Source of the DNA: Actinomycetota bacterium
GTDB lineage: Bacteria > Actinomycetota > Acidimicrobiia > Acidimicrobiales > Ilumatobacteraceae
NCBI GenBank assembly: GCA_009701105.1
Contig: WLKU01000006.1
Span: 1-22,574, forward strand
Direction of reading: 5' to 3'
Length of the DNA: 22,574 nt
Positions 7,068 to 15,398 of this stretch are shown here, in pieces. Both the position numbers and the translations under genes were made by a program. The notes under the pieces were generated by a model. That model worked only from the letters and a program-made list of their open reading frames with translations, ran no database searches and was not told the origin of the DNA. Numbering within the stretch: position 1 is the first letter of the stretch; each line of letters begins with the position of its first letter.

Positions 7068-7883
7068 TTAGTTGGAGTATTTGCGAATGGCGTCTCGTGT
7101 GGTGAGTGCCACAGTGCGAGCTGCTTGTGCAAAGTCGGTGCCATTACTTGCATAGAGCACTGCACGCGAAGAATTGATGATGAGACCTGTGCCTTTGGTG
7201 GTGCGGCCGGCTGTGACTGCCGCTTGGATGTCGCCACCCTGGGCGCCAATGCCAGGAACAAGCAAAGGCATTTCGCCAACAATGGCGCGCACCTCGGCTA
7301 ACTCGGTTGGATATGTGGCGCCCACTACAAGAGCGCAATCGCCAATCATGTTCCACTTGGTTGCTGCAGTGCGTGCAATCACTTTGTATAACGGTTCGTT
7401 ATCAATGAGTTGCGATTGAAACTCGGCACTGCCTGGGTTTGATGTGCGGCACAGCACGATGGTGCCTTTTTGGGGAGTGCGTAAAAATGGCTCGAGAGAG
7501 TCAGTGCCCAAATATGGATTGACCGTGACGGCATCGGCTTGATATCGCTCGTATGCTTCGCGCGCATAGAGCGTGGCTGTGTCGCCGATGTCGCCACGCT
7601 TGGCATCGAGAATGAGCACAATGTGTGGGTACTGCGTACGAATGTGGTCGCAGACAGCCTGCAACTGGGCTTCTGCACCAATGGCTGCGAAGTAAGCAAT
7701 CTGTGGCTTAAATGCGCACACTGTGTCGGCGGTGGCATCGATGATGTCGATGCAAAACTTTTGTATGCCAAGTGGATCGGCTTTGAGATGTGCTGGAAGT
7801 TTGCTGATGTCTGGGTCGAGCCCCACGCACAATGCCGAATTACTAGTGGCCCACGCAGATGTGAGTTTGGAAGTGAAGCCCAC
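7068..7883 (-). CDS. pyrF: Orotidine 5'-phosphate decarboxylase, type 2
   Basis: A 271-residue enzyme that converts OMP to UMP, the last step of pyrimidine synthesis. The catalytic array is intact: GLDPD at 21-25, FKPQ at 58-61, and D93-A-K95-R-G-D98 in [12 protein letters not shown], where the Lys and Asp residues form the Asp-Lys-Asp network. The phosphate-binding region near the end reads [10 protein letters not shown]. The length and LDAKRGD form are those of the type 2 (mycobacterial/myxobacterial) group. The start is GTG at 7883. It lies 15 bases after the ferredoxin stop and 10 bases before the SCP2 start. No other pyrimidine gene is nearby. Confidence 0.95.
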   Translation of the reverse strand: MGFTSKLTSAWATSNSALCVGLDPDISKLPAHLKADPLGIQKFCIDIIDATADTVCAFKPQIAYFAAIGAEAQLQAVCDHIRTQYPHIVLILDAKRGDIGDTATLYAREAYERYQADAVTVNPYLGTDSLEPFLRTPQKGTIVLCRTSNPGSAEFQSQLIDNEPLYKVIARTAATKWNMIGDCALVVGATYPTELAEVRAIVGEMPLLVPGIGAQGGDIQAAVTAGRTTKGTGLIINSSRAVLYASNGTDFAQAARTVALTTRDAIRKYSN

Positions 7884-7898
7884 GAGTACTTGTGCGTG

Positions 7899-8090
7899 TT
7901 AGTCGGTAATGGTGATGGCGCCAGTAGGGCACAAGTCTTCGGCAAGTTTTACTTTTGCTCGCAATGACTCGTCGGGGTTTTCTTGTAAAACATAAAGGAA
8001 ACCGTCATCACGAATCTCGAACACCTCTGGTGCTTGATTGACACAACCACCTGTGGCAGCGCACATGTCGAAGTCAACAATTATCTGCAT
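7899..8090 (-). CDS. [3Fe-4S]-type small ferredoxin
   Basis: A 63-residue soluble electron carrier. Cysteines at 10, 16 and 54 (MCAATGGCV and EDLCPTGAI) give the three-ligand pattern of actinobacterial [3Fe-4S] ferredoxins. The position where 4Fe ferredoxins have a further cysteine is Thr13. The family usually feeds electrons to cytochrome P450 enzymes, but no P450 or reductase gene is in the window. It is the first gene of a leftward unit with pyrF and the SCP2 gene. ATG 8090 has no ribosome binding site but has a TAGTCT hexamer 6 bases upstream, so the mRNA is probably leaderless. Confidence 0.9.
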   Translation of the reverse strand: MQIIVDFDMCAATGGCVNQAPEVFEIRDDGFLYVLQENPDESLRAKVKLAEDLCPTGAITITD

Positions 8091-8096
8091 GTGATC

Positions 8097-8102
8097 AGAC
8101 TA
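8097..8102 (-). promoter_or_regulatory. -10 hexamer TAGTCT for the leaderless ferredoxin unit
   Basis: Read on the minus strand, TAGTCT (TANNNT) ends exactly 6 bases before ATG 8090, with gap GATCAC and no ribosome binding site. This would start the ferredoxin-pyrF-SCP2 transcript at the A of the ATG. Confidence 0.5.
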
Positions 8103-8118
8103 GTTGAGGCTGAGTTGT

Positions 8119-9156
8119 TTATGACTTGGGCGTGGTACCAAGAAACTCATTTGCAACAGCGACAATCCCATCAGTGTCAAGACGGTAGTGCGCGTAAAGG
8201 GCAGCTGGTGGGCCAACCGGAACGTGAATATCAGGAACTCCATGTCGGTAGAGGCGTGTATGACCAAATCCGCCGTCCATGAGGGCTTCCGCAAATGCGG
8301 TACCGAGACCATTCGTTCGATTGTGTTCTTCTACCGTCAGAATGTTTCCGTGCGATGCGATTTCTGAGAGTGAATCAAAATCAAATGGCTTTAATGTGTG
8401 AAAGTCGTAAACCGAAGCGTTGATCCCAGATGCAGCAAGTCTGGTTGCTGCTTCAAGCGATGGATACACCTCTGATCCAGTTGCAACAATTGCCAAGTCT
8501 GATCCAGAACGCAACTTGATGGATTTTCCGAAGACGAGTTTTGGTACCTCGCTATAAACTTCTGGATCACGACCGCGTCCTAGGCGGATGTACATTGCAC
8601 CTTCGTGCGTGAGTGACTCGCGAAGAATTGCTCGAAGTTGGTTGGCGTCTGCTGCACAAACGACGGTTAAATCTGCGATTGTGCGCATAATTCCAATGTC
8701 TTCGAGACTGTGATGACTCGTTCCGTAAAATCCCATCGAAATTCCAGAGTGGTGGCCTACTACGCGTACTGGCAGGTGAGGGTAGGCACAATCTGTACGA
8801 ATTTGCTCACAACCTAGAAGTGCGGCAAAAGCAGAAAAAGTTGCAGCAAACGAAATTCGACCACTTGCTGCAAGGCCTGCAGCAATTGAGATCATGTTTT
8901 TTTCAGCGATTCCCGTATTGAAGAAACGATTTGGGTGACGTTCTGCGAAGTCGGAGGATCGATTCGCTGCTGATAGGTCTGCTGTCAACACTACGATTCG
9001 TTCGTCATGATCGGCTAAATCTGCAAGTTCCTCTCCAAAAACAAATGCAGGAATCGCTTTTTTTGAACTGCCGTCAACAGATTTGGAATCCTTAAAAGTT
9101 GTGCCAACATTTGCGGTTCCACGAAAAAATTCACTTTGATCCTGGCTCTGAGACAT
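8119..9156 (-). CDS. Transketolase, C-terminal subunit (split enzyme)
   Basis: A 345-residue protein covering the pyrimidine-binding and C-terminal domains of transketolase. The catalytic glutamate that activates thiamine diphosphate is Glu85 in FNTGIAEKNMIS, followed by AAGLAASGRISFAATFSAFA. The C-terminal domain has GSDLAIVATGSEV and a regulatory-type VEEHN. An N-terminal stretch of about 35 residues is polar and extra. It pairs with the N-terminal subunit encoded 8 bases upstream (9165-10037). Split transketolases occur both in central metabolism and in dedicated catabolic gene sets; the setting beside tetR and an importer favours the latter (inference). AGGAA before the ATG is the ribosome binding site. 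Confidence 0.92.
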   Translation of the reverse strand: MSQSQDQSEFFRGTANVGTTFKDSKSVDGSSKKAIPAFVFGEELADLADHDERIVVLTADLSAANRSSDFAERHPNRFFNTGIAEKNMISIAAGLAASGRISFAATFSAFAALLGCEQIRTDCAYPHLPVRVVGHHSGISMGFYGTSHHSLEDIGIMRTIADLTVVCAADANQLRAILRESLTHEGAMYIRLGRGRDPEVYSEVPKLVFGKSIKLRSGSDLAIVATGSEVYPSLEAATRLAASGINASVYDFHTLKPFDFDSLSEIASHGNILTVEEHNRTNGLGTAFAEALMDGGFGHTRLYRHGVPDIHVPVGPPAALYAHYRLDTDGIVAVANEFLGTTPKS

Positions 9157-9164
9157 GTTATTTC

Positions 9165-10037
9165 CTACTTTCCTGTTCCCGCGTGTAATCCACCGGATAA
9201 TTCATTCAAGACATCTTCATAGTCCTGTCCAACGAGATTGCCGACGTGCCAGTGTGTGGAAAGTTCCATGCGCTTCACCCCACGACCTTTGATTGTTTTT
9301 GCAACGATGAGTTGAGGTGCACCGTCTGCAGAGCGTGGTAAGTCAGACATTGTGTCTAAGATTTCATCGAAATCATGTCCATCAATTGTCCTTGTTACCC
9401 AACCAAATGATGCAAAGCGTTCATCAATTGGTTCAACATTCATAACGTCCTTCACAAAACCATCAATGCAAAGCTGATTATTGTCGACGATCGCAACAAG
9501 ATTGCCGAGTTTGTGATGTCCGGCAAACATGGCAGCCTCCCAGATCTGACCTTCGCAAAGTTCGCCATCGCCAAGCATGCACCATGTCTTGTGGTCGGAT
9601 CCGCTGATTCTTCCAGAGAGAGCGATACCTGCGGCGATTGATAATCCATGGCCGAGTGACCCTGAGCTGAAATCAACTCCCGGAATCTTTTTCATATCTG
9701 GGTGGTCACCGAAAGGATTGCCAAATTTTGTGAACTCGTCCAAGAGCTTTTCGTCAAAAAAACCAAGCCGACCCAGAATTGGGTAGAGGCCAATAGCGGC
9801 ATGACCTTTTGAGAGTACGAATCGGTCACGGTCTTCCCATTTTGGATTTTTGGGATCAATTCGTAATTCCGCAAAATACAACGCAGCAAAAAGTTCCGAC
9901 GCAGAAAACGAGGAAGCGTAATGGCCTGCTCCCGCAATTTTTGAAAGTCTGACTGTTTCTTTTCGAGAGAACATTGCTTGTTCTTCGAGATGAGAAATAA
10001 GTGTTTCTCGTTCTGTACTTCCGCGCCGTGGAATCAT
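9165..10037 (-). CDS. Transketolase, N-terminal subunit (split enzyme)
   Basis: A 290-residue subunit that binds the diphosphate of thiamine diphosphate. The motif runs from LGDGELCEG (GDG at 156-158) to IVDNN (185-187), the usual GDG-about 28-NN form. Also seen are SKGHA (His79), GDHP (His112) and LGHGLS (His130), histidines that line the active site in the family. It transfers two-carbon ketol units between sugars or related aldehydes; together with the protein from 8119-9156 it makes one full transketolase. GGAGG lies just upstream of ATG 10037. It is 10 bases downstream of the tetR stop, so tetR and both subunits form one leftward unit. Confidence 0.93.
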   Translation of the reverse strand: MIPRRGSTERETLISHLEEQAMFSRKETVRLSKIAGAGHYASSFSASELFAALYFAELRIDPKNPKWEDRDRFVLSKGHAAIGLYPILGRLGFFDEKLLDEFTKFGNPFGDHPDMKKIPGVDFSSGSLGHGLSIAAGIALSGRISGSDHKTWCMLGDGELCEGQIWEAAMFAGHHKLGNLVAIVDNNQLCIDGFVKDVMNVEPIDERFASFGWVTRTIDGHDFDEILDTMSDLPRSADGAPQLIVAKTIKGRGVKRMELSTHWHVGNLVGQDYEDVLNELSGGLHAGTGK

Positions 10038-10047
10038 TTCGCCTCCG

Positions 10048-10653
10048 TTATTTGATTTGACTTTGTACTAGTAAGCCCAGTTGGCTGAGTTGCAAATTAA
10101 GCAGTTCAAGTTGACGGTCAGGGGGGAAAAGTTCTGGATAAATAAGTGCCTGAAGTCCAAGACCGTCGAGAAATGCAACAAGAATGTCAGTCAGATTTTC
10201 GGCCGCTTGTGAAATGTGATTGGTGACTGCAATTTTTGTTACCAGTTCCAAAACAATTGCACGCCAACGGTCATGGTCGTTGTGTTCCAACCCTCTCAAT
10301 TCTGGGTGTATTAACGCTCGACCCCAAAAATTAACGTCAAGAGTGAGTTCTACTGTTCTGTCATTGTCAATGGGAAGAACTTGGGCGAGGACTTCACGTA
10401 GAGCTAGGTCTGGCTCTGTATGAGAAATTATTTTGCTTATTCTTTTTGCAATTTGAGAATCTGCAAGTTCTAGTGCCTGTCGAAGGATGTCTTCTTTGTC
10501 GACAAAATAATGGGCGAGTGAACCGGCCGAGCAGCCAGCTTCTTTTGCTATTCCCCGGATGGTTGTTTGTTCTAGGCCGTCACGGGCAATTACTCGCAAA
10601 GCAGCCCTGAGTGCGTTCAGCCGTCTTTCGTCATACTTAGCTTCTTTATCCAT
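10048..10653 (-). CDS. TetR-family transcriptional regulator
   Basis: A 201-residue repressor-type protein. The N-terminal helix-turn-helix is at about 30-50 (TTIRGIAKEAGCSAGSLAHYF), preceded by the usual leading helix (LNALRAALRVIARDG). The C-terminal domain is helical and BetI-like, and should bind a small effector. It is encoded first in the leftward unit with the split transketolase and is divergent from the ABC importer genes. The 146-base gap between them contains an 8-bp inverted repeat that overlaps promoter elements in both directions, so it probably controls both units and is relieved by the transported compound or a product (inference). Confidence 0.93.
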   Translation of the reverse strand: MDKEAKYDERRLNALRAALRVIARDGLEQTTIRGIAKEAGCSAGSLAHYFVDKEDILRQALELADSQIAKRISKIISHTEPDLALREVLAQVLPIDNDRTVELTLDVNFWGRALIHPELRGLEHNDHDRWRAIVLELVTKIAVTNHISQAAENLTDILVAFLDGLGLQALIYPELFPPDRQLELLNLQLSQLGLLVQSQIK

Positions 10654-10698
10654 GAACTCACCCGTTTCCTTTCCTGGGTGTTGTTAGCAATCTTTCAC

Positions 10699-10728
10699 TT
10701 GACATTTGTCACCTATATCGGACATTAT
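10699..10728 (+). promoter_or_regulatory. Candidate promoter of the ABC importer genes
   Basis: TTGACA (10699-10704) is a perfect -35 box. With an 18-base gap, CATTAT (10723-10728) matches the -10 consensus at 4 of 6 bases. The -10 box overlaps the left arm of the inverted repeat at 10718-10743. The long leader that would follow fits the GGGGGA ribosome binding site before ATG 10800. Confidence 0.4.
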
Positions 10729-10743
10729 AAGACGGATGTCCGA
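10718..10743. promoter_or_regulatory. Likely TetR operator, 8-bp inverted repeat
   Basis: TCGGACAT at 10718-10725 and ATGTCCGA at 10736-10743 are perfect inverted repeats separated by 10 bases. A third half-site, TCGGACA, is at 10752-10758. The arms flank and overlap a perfect reverse-strand -10 box (TATAAT, 10724-10729) for the tetR unit and the candidate -10 of the importer. Binding by the TetR protein encoded next door is inference. Confidence 0.7.
10724..10729 (-). promoter_or_regulatory. -10 box TATAAT of the tetR-transketolase unit
   Basis: On the minus strand this is a perfect TATAAT. A weak -35 (TTTGTA, at 10746-10751) lies 16 bases upstream. It sits in the inverted repeat region, so the regulator would repress its own unit. 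Confidence 0.45.
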
Positions 10744-10799
10744 ATTACAAATCGGACAGTAAAAATTCACAAGTCGACAACGTTGGGGGAACGATCATT

Positions 10800-12470
10800 A
10801 TGAAAGATGTTTATCAAGGATTAATCAGGGGCAAAAAGCGAAGCAAAATCGCAATGGCTGGTATCGCACTTGCGGCACTTGTAGTCGCCAACTGCGGTGG
10901 TAGCACCTCGAGTTCAACGGATACTGAAGTTGCGGCAGTAGAAACACCTGCTCGTGAACTGATTGTCGCTCGCGACATGGACATCAACTCATTGGATCCA
11001 GCTCGCACGTACTGCGACACTTGCCAGATCTATATGGCCGCAGCATACGAAACGTTGATCGGTCTGGATGTTAACGATCCCTCAATTCAGATTCCACGTA
11101 TCGCAACTTCATGGGAAGGAAATGCGGATAACACTGTTTTCACTTTTCAATTGAATCCAGATGCGAAATTCGCTGACGGCTCAGCCATCACTTCTGCTGA
11201 TGTGAAATGGTCATGGGAACGCCTTATGAACATTAAGGGTTCTGCTAGCTACTTCCTCGACGGGGTTACATCGGTTGAGGCACCAGATGCGGCAACAGTT
11301 GTGGTGACATTTTCTGCCGCAAACTCAGCATTTCTTGCAATTGTGAGCTCGACATACATGTCAATTGTGAATAGCAAGGTCGCAACTGAAGAGGGAAGTG
11401 CGATTGCTGCAGCCGGTGCTGACACTACTGACTTAGCTGAGCAATGGTTCTTTACGCACTCGGCAGGTAGCGGACCTTACACACTTGAGTCATACACCGA
11501 AGGTGACAGCTTGGTACTTGTTAGAAACGAAAGTTACTGGGGAACTCCAGCAGTATTCCCGAAGGTAACGATTAAACAAGTCAAGGATGCAAGTGCACAA
11601 TTGCAGCTACTACAAAACGGTGATGCAGATATCGCCATGCAATTGAGTTTTGACTCAACCTCACAACTTGATGGGAATGCCAGTGTGGTGGCAACCCCTC
11701 AGGATTCGTACAACTATGTATATATAGCGCTGAGTCCTGGTGCAAAGGGTGCAGAAAATCTGAAAGATCCTAAGGTTCGTGAAGCGATCAAGCTTGCGAT
11801 CGACTACGACGGAATGATTGATATCACCGTTGCAGGAAATGGCAAGAAACAAGCATCGCCAATTCCGAATGGCTTTACAGGAAGCGCAGATCTTGCCCTT
11901 CCAGCGCAGGATATTGAAAAGGCGAAAGCTTTAATGGCAGAAGCAGGCAAGGAAGCCGGTTTCTCTATTGATGCCATCTTTCCAAATGCAAACGTTTATG
12001 GTGTCGACTTCAATGTGATGATGCAAAAGGCTCAGCAAGATTTGAAGGCGATCAACATTGAATTAGTATTGCAACCTGTTGAGTGGGCTAAGTGGAGCGA
12101 GACAATCAAAGCAACTGGAATTCCAGTAACAGCGGTCTATTTTGCTCCTGATCACACCGATTCAAGTCAGTATGTTCAGTACTTTGGCATGATCGAAGGC
12201 TCATCTTGGGCTACACGTGCCGGTGGTGGAGCAGCCGGGAAACCAATTGCAAATGCAAAAGAGCAAGAACTACTTGCGAAAGCACTTGCTGCTGGAGCGG
12301 ACACTAAATCAGGCTTGTATTCGCAACTTGGTCAAGAGTTGATAAATGATTTGGTCATCTTCCCAATGGTGAATCCACAATTGCTGCTTGCGTACGCAAG
12401 CGACATTGAAGGCATGCACTACAGCGCATGCTGCAACTTGGAGCTTGGCAAACTCACGCTCAAGAAGTAA
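10800..12470 (+). CDS. ABC transporter substrate-binding lipoprotein, family 5 (peptide/opine/nickel type)
   Basis: A 556-residue periplasmic or surface binding protein of the DppA/OppA family. It has a basic start, a hydrophobic segment at 18-30 and Cys32 as the likely lipid attachment site, though the preceding residue is Asn (VANC) rather than the usual Ala, Gly or Ser. Family features are the N-terminal INSLDPARTY stretch, TSWEGNADNTVFTFQLNPDAKFADGSAITSADV (the signature region, about residues 102-134), and GSGPYTLESYTEGDSLVLVRNESYWG. It delivers its ligand to the permeases encoded next. The ligand is unknown; the family covers peptides, opines, sugars and metals. A hairpin follows the stop and probably keeps its expression above the permease genes. 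Confidence 0.93.
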   Translation: MKDVYQGLIRGKKRSKIAMAGIALAALVVANCGGSTSSSTDTEVAAVETPARELIVARDMDINSLDPARTYCDTCQIYMAAAYETLIGLDVNDPSIQIPRIATSWEGNADNTVFTFQLNPDAKFADGSAITSADVKWSWERLMNIKGSASYFLDGVTSVEAPDAATVVVTFSAANSAFLAIVSSTYMSIVNSKVATEEGSAIAAAGADTTDLAEQWFFTHSAGSGPYTLESYTEGDSLVLVRNESYWGTPAVFPKVTIKQVKDASAQLQLLQNGDADIAMQLSFDSTSQLDGNASVVATPQDSYNYVYIALSPGAKGAENLKDPKVREAIKLAIDYDGMIDITVAGNGKKQASPIPNGFTGSADLALPAQDIEKAKALMAEAGKEAGFSIDAIFPNANVYGVDFNVMMQKAQQDLKAINIELVLQPVEWAKWSETIKATGIPVTAVYFAPDHTDSSQYVQYFGMIEGSSWATRAGGGAAGKPIANAKEQELLAKALAAGADTKSGLYSQLGQELINDLVIFPMVNPQLLLAYASDIEGMHYSACCNLELGKLTLKK

Positions 12471-12492
12471 AAATACACACAAGTTATTAGCG

Positions 12493-12522
12493 GTGGGGGC
12501 TGGCAGAGATGTCAGCCCCCAC
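12493..12522 (+). terminator. Hairpin between the binding-protein and permease genes (attenuator/stabiliser)
   Basis: GTGGGGGCTG and CAGCCCCCAC form a perfect 10-bp GC-rich stem with a 10-base loop. There is no T-run after it (only TAGTTATT), so it is probably a partial terminator or an RNA stabiliser that favours the binding-protein message. An ATG at 12509 lies in the loop and would be a poor start for the permease. Confidence 0.6.
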
Positions 12523-12538
12523 TAGTTATTGGGGATCG

Positions 12539-13552
12539 ATGTTTCGTTTTATCGTTCGACGTTTAGTTGTTATGCCATTTCTGCTTTTTGGGATTGTCAC
12601 TATTTCATTTGCAATTTCTCGATTTATTCCATCTGACCCGTTGATCTCGATTGTTGGTGAGCGGCAACTTAATAATCCTGTAGTTGTATTGGCTGCCAAG
12701 CAACGATGGGGTTTAGACAAGAGCATGTTTGGTCAATACACCTCGTACATGAGCAATCTTGCAAAGGGAGACTTAGGAATATCCTTTCGGACAAAAACTC
12801 CAGTTGTTGGTGACCTCATAGACAGATTGCCCGCCACATTCGAGCTTGCGTTTACCGCCATGTTTTTTGGAACGGTTGGTGGGGTTCTACTCGGAGTGCT
12901 TGCCGCGAGTAGGAGAAATAAAGTTGCGGATCATGTGAGTCGACTTTTTGCATTAGTCGGTTCGTCACTACCAGTGTTTTGGCTAGGGCTTGTTCTTCTG
13001 TACGTCTTCTATGCACGGTTTGGTCTAATGCCAGGTCCGGGAAGGCTCCCACCAAGGGTGGATGCTCCAAATGACATCACTGGTTTCTATCTTTTTGATG
13101 CAATCCTGAGTGGCGATTTCAGTTTGGTGTGGCCAATTATTCAGCGCCTGTTGTTACCAGCTTTTGCACTTGGTTGGGGATTGATGGGAATTATTTCTCG
13201 CTTAGTTCGATCTTCGATGTTGGATGAATTGCAGGCAGACTATGTGCGAACAGCGCGCGCAAAAGGACTGACAGAAAGAGTTGTTTTCTGCAAACACGCA
13301 TTACGGAATGCATTACTTCCGGTGCTTACTGTTTTAGGTTTTTCAATAGCATCATTGCTGACTGGTGCCGTTCTCACAGAAACAATTTTTTCATGGAACG
13401 GTGTTGGCTCATATGCCGTATCTGCAACCAGGTCTCTTGATTACCCAGCGATAAATGGCGTGTGCATTCTCGGAGGGATCGTGTTCTTGATCTCAAATCT
13501 TATTACCGACGTGCTCTACGCATATGCGGATCCAAAGATCAGGCTCGCATGA
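12539..13552 (+). CDS. ABC transporter permease, DppB-like
   Basis: A 337-residue inner-membrane permease. I start it at ATG 12539 (MFRFIVRRLVVMPF), the normal DppB beginning, with GGGGA just upstream. An earlier in-frame ATG at 12509 adds 10 residues but lies inside the hairpin loop. It has about six membrane segments. The conserved inner loop that contacts the ATPases is SMLDELQADYVRTARAKGLTE...HALRNALLP. The GDLGISFRT-P stretch early on is typical of the family. Its stop overlaps the start of the next permease gene (ATGA). Confidence 0.93.
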   Translation: MFRFIVRRLVVMPFLLFGIVTISFAISRFIPSDPLISIVGERQLNNPVVVLAAKQRWGLDKSMFGQYTSYMSNLAKGDLGISFRTKTPVVGDLIDRLPATFELAFTAMFFGTVGGVLLGVLAASRRNKVADHVSRLFALVGSSLPVFWLGLVLLYVFYARFGLMPGPGRLPPRVDAPNDITGFYLFDAILSGDFSLVWPIIQRLLLPAFALGWGLMGIISRLVRSSMLDELQADYVRTARAKGLTERVVFCKHALRNALLPVLTVLGFSIASLLTGAVLTETIFSWNGVGSYAVSATRSLDYPAINGVCILGGIVFLISNLITDVLYAYADPKIRLA

Positions 13553-14409
13553 CGTCACATGTGGATCAGCCGCAATCTTTTTTGATTCGCGCATTCAATG
13601 TTGGGAGACGGCCGCAAGTTGCTTTCGGACTTGTCATAGCACTCTTCTGGCTTATTGTGCTCACAACCGTTTCGATTTGGGCACCTTACGACCCATTAGA
13701 GGCTGTTGGCACTCGGTTAATAGCACCAAGCATGACCCACTTACTTGGTACCGATGCACTTGGTCGAGACGTGTTCACGCGTGTTCTCTACGGTGCAAGA
13801 GAATCAATGCCAATTGCTGCTGCAGTTATAGTTTGCGCCACAGTTATTGGCACCTTGCTCGGTGCAGTTGCCGGCTATGCCGGAGGCTGGATCGACGCGA
13901 TTGTTATGCGAATAACTGATGTCGTGATGGCATTCCCAGCGATATTGCTCGCCATGGCGATCTCGGCAGCACTTGGACCGGGACTACGAAATGGGTTCAT
14001 AGCGATACTTATAGTTTGGTGGCCAATATATGCACGCTTGGTGCGCGGTCAAGTTTTATCAATTAAGCAACGCGAACATGTAGAGGCAGCTATTTCCATC
14101 GGCGCGACGCGGCGAAGGATTCTTCAAAAACATGTGATGCCTATTGCTATAACTCCAGTGCTAGTCAATGCAACAATGGATTTTGGTCAGGTAGTTCTCT
14201 TTCTCTCATCACTGAGCTTCCTTGGTCTTGGTGCACTACCACCTTCTCCTGAGTGGGGATCGATGATAACCGAAGGCGCAAAAAACTTTTATCAGTGGTG
14301 GATAGCAGTTGGACCCGGATTGGCAATTTTGACAGTTGTGCTCGGATTCAATTTTTTGGGTGATGGTTTGCGTGATGTACTGGATCCACGATCTAAGGGG
14401 GACAAGTGA
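13549..14409 (+). CDS. ABC transporter permease, DppC-like
   Basis: A 286-residue second permease of the heterodimer. The ATG at 13549 overlaps the stop of the upstream permease gene in ATGA, which marks translational coupling; a longer frame upstream is only overlap with that gene. It has about six membrane segments, LLGTDALGRDVFTRVLYGARESM (family-typical, about residues 64-86), and the ATPase-contact loop REHVEAAISIGATRRRILQKHVMP. The end GDGLRDVLDPR is the usual DppC finish. It overlaps the first ATPase gene by GTGA. Confidence 0.94.
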   Translation: MTSHVDQPQSFLIRAFNVGRRPQVAFGLVIALFWLIVLTTVSIWAPYDPLEAVGTRLIAPSMTHLLGTDALGRDVFTRVLYGARESMPIAAAVIVCATVIGTLLGAVAGYAGGWIDAIVMRITDVVMAFPAILLAMAISAALGPGLRNGFIAILIVWWPIYARLVRGQVLSIKQREHVEAAISIGATRRRILQKHVMPIAITPVLVNATMDFGQVVLFLSSLSFLGLGALPPSPEWGSMITEGAKNFYQWWIAVGPGLAILTVVLGFNFLGDGLRDVLDPRSKGDK

Positions 14410-15398
14410 ATTCGTTGCTTTCGATCAAAGACCTTCATGTTTCATTTGGTCTTGGATCGGAGACTGTTGATGCGGTGAGAGGCATCAATCTAGAAATTGC
14501 ACGCGGGGAAATAGTCGGAATAGTTGGTGAGTCGGGTTCTGGTAAGAGCGCTTCGATGCTTTCCGTCATGAGACTTCTCGCAACGACAGCAACCACTCGC
14601 GGTACCGTTCATTTTGCTGGCAAGGAACTATTTTCTGCAAGCAGCAAAGAGATGAGAGAAATTCGTGGTGGAAAAATCGGAATGATTTTTCAGGATCCGA
14701 TGACTTCGCTCAATCCATCATTTCGAATTGGCTCACAGATAGCAGAGGCCATAATTCGACATCAACACGTATCGACCAAGACTGCGGTATCTAAGGCGAC
14801 AGATCTCCTTGAAGTGGTGTCAATTCCGCGCCCGTCGGAGAGCATGTCACTATTTCCGCACGAAATGTCTGGCGGAATGAAACAGCGAGTCATGATTGCG
14901 ATGGCGATCGCAAATGGTCCTGAGTTGTTAATTGCTGACGAACCAACTACCGCGCTTGATGTCACTATCCAAGCACAGATTCTAGAAGTGTTGAAAGGAT
15001 TGCGGGAGACTCGTAATTTATCAATCGTCATTATCACGCATGATCTGGGTGTTGTGGCGGGACTTGCTGACAGCGTGAATGTGATGTACGCGGGTGAGAT
15101 TGTTGAGTCGGGAGATGTGGAGGGTATTTTCTACAACTCCACGCACCCATACAGTCGTGGATTGTTGTCGTGCGTGCCTCGACTTGATATTCGTGAATCT
15201 GCGCTACATCCGATTGGTGGAGATCCGCCGAAGTTATCTGAGAGGACTCCTGGCTGCTCCTTTCAGCCGCGATGCAAAAATGCAATTGACTTGTGCGAAA
15301 CGACAAGTCCCACCCTTCGATCATCAACTGTGACTGGCATGAAAGTGTCATGCCACAACCCGATGGAACTATCCACACAGATGAGTGAGTCAATCTGA
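14406..15398 (+). CDS. ABC transporter ATP-binding protein, DppD-like
   Basis: A 330-residue cytoplasmic ATPase. It has Walker A GESGSGKSA (41-49), Q-loop Gln96 (FQDP), signature MSGGMKQ (154-160), Walker B LLIADEP (Glu179) and H-loop His212 (THD). The C-terminal oligopeptide-transporter extension has four cysteines (284, 290, 297 and 316) in the spacing seen in DppD/OppD proteins, which can hold an iron-sulfur cluster. The start is GTG, overlapping the permease stop as GTGA. The stop overlaps the next ATG as TGATG. It powers the importer as a heterodimer with the DppF-like protein. Confidence 0.95.
   Translation: MNSLLSIKDLHVSFGLGSETVDAVRGINLEIARGEIVGIVGESGSGKSASMLSVMRLLATTATTRGTVHFAGKELFSASSKEMREIRGGKIGMIFQDPMTSLNPSFRIGSQIAEAIIRHQHVSTKTAVSKATDLLEVVSIPRPSESMSLFPHEMSGGMKQRVMIAMAIANGPELLIADEPTTALDVTIQAQILEVLKGLRETRNLSIVIITHDLGVVAGLADSVNVMYAGEIVESGDVEGIFYNSTHPYSRGLLSCVPRLDIRESALHPIGGDPPKLSERTPGCSFQPRCKNAIDLCETTSPTLRSSTVTGMKVSCHNPMELSTQMSESI

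Noticed and set aside
7058..7282. N-terminal extension of the SCP2 gene to 7282
   Set aside because: It overlaps the 3' end of pyrF in another frame and lacks SCP2 similarity; ATG 7057 fits the operon spacing.
13462..13548. N-terminal extension of the DppC-like permease
   Set aside because: It lies inside the preceding permease gene; the ATGA overlap at 13549 is the natural start.
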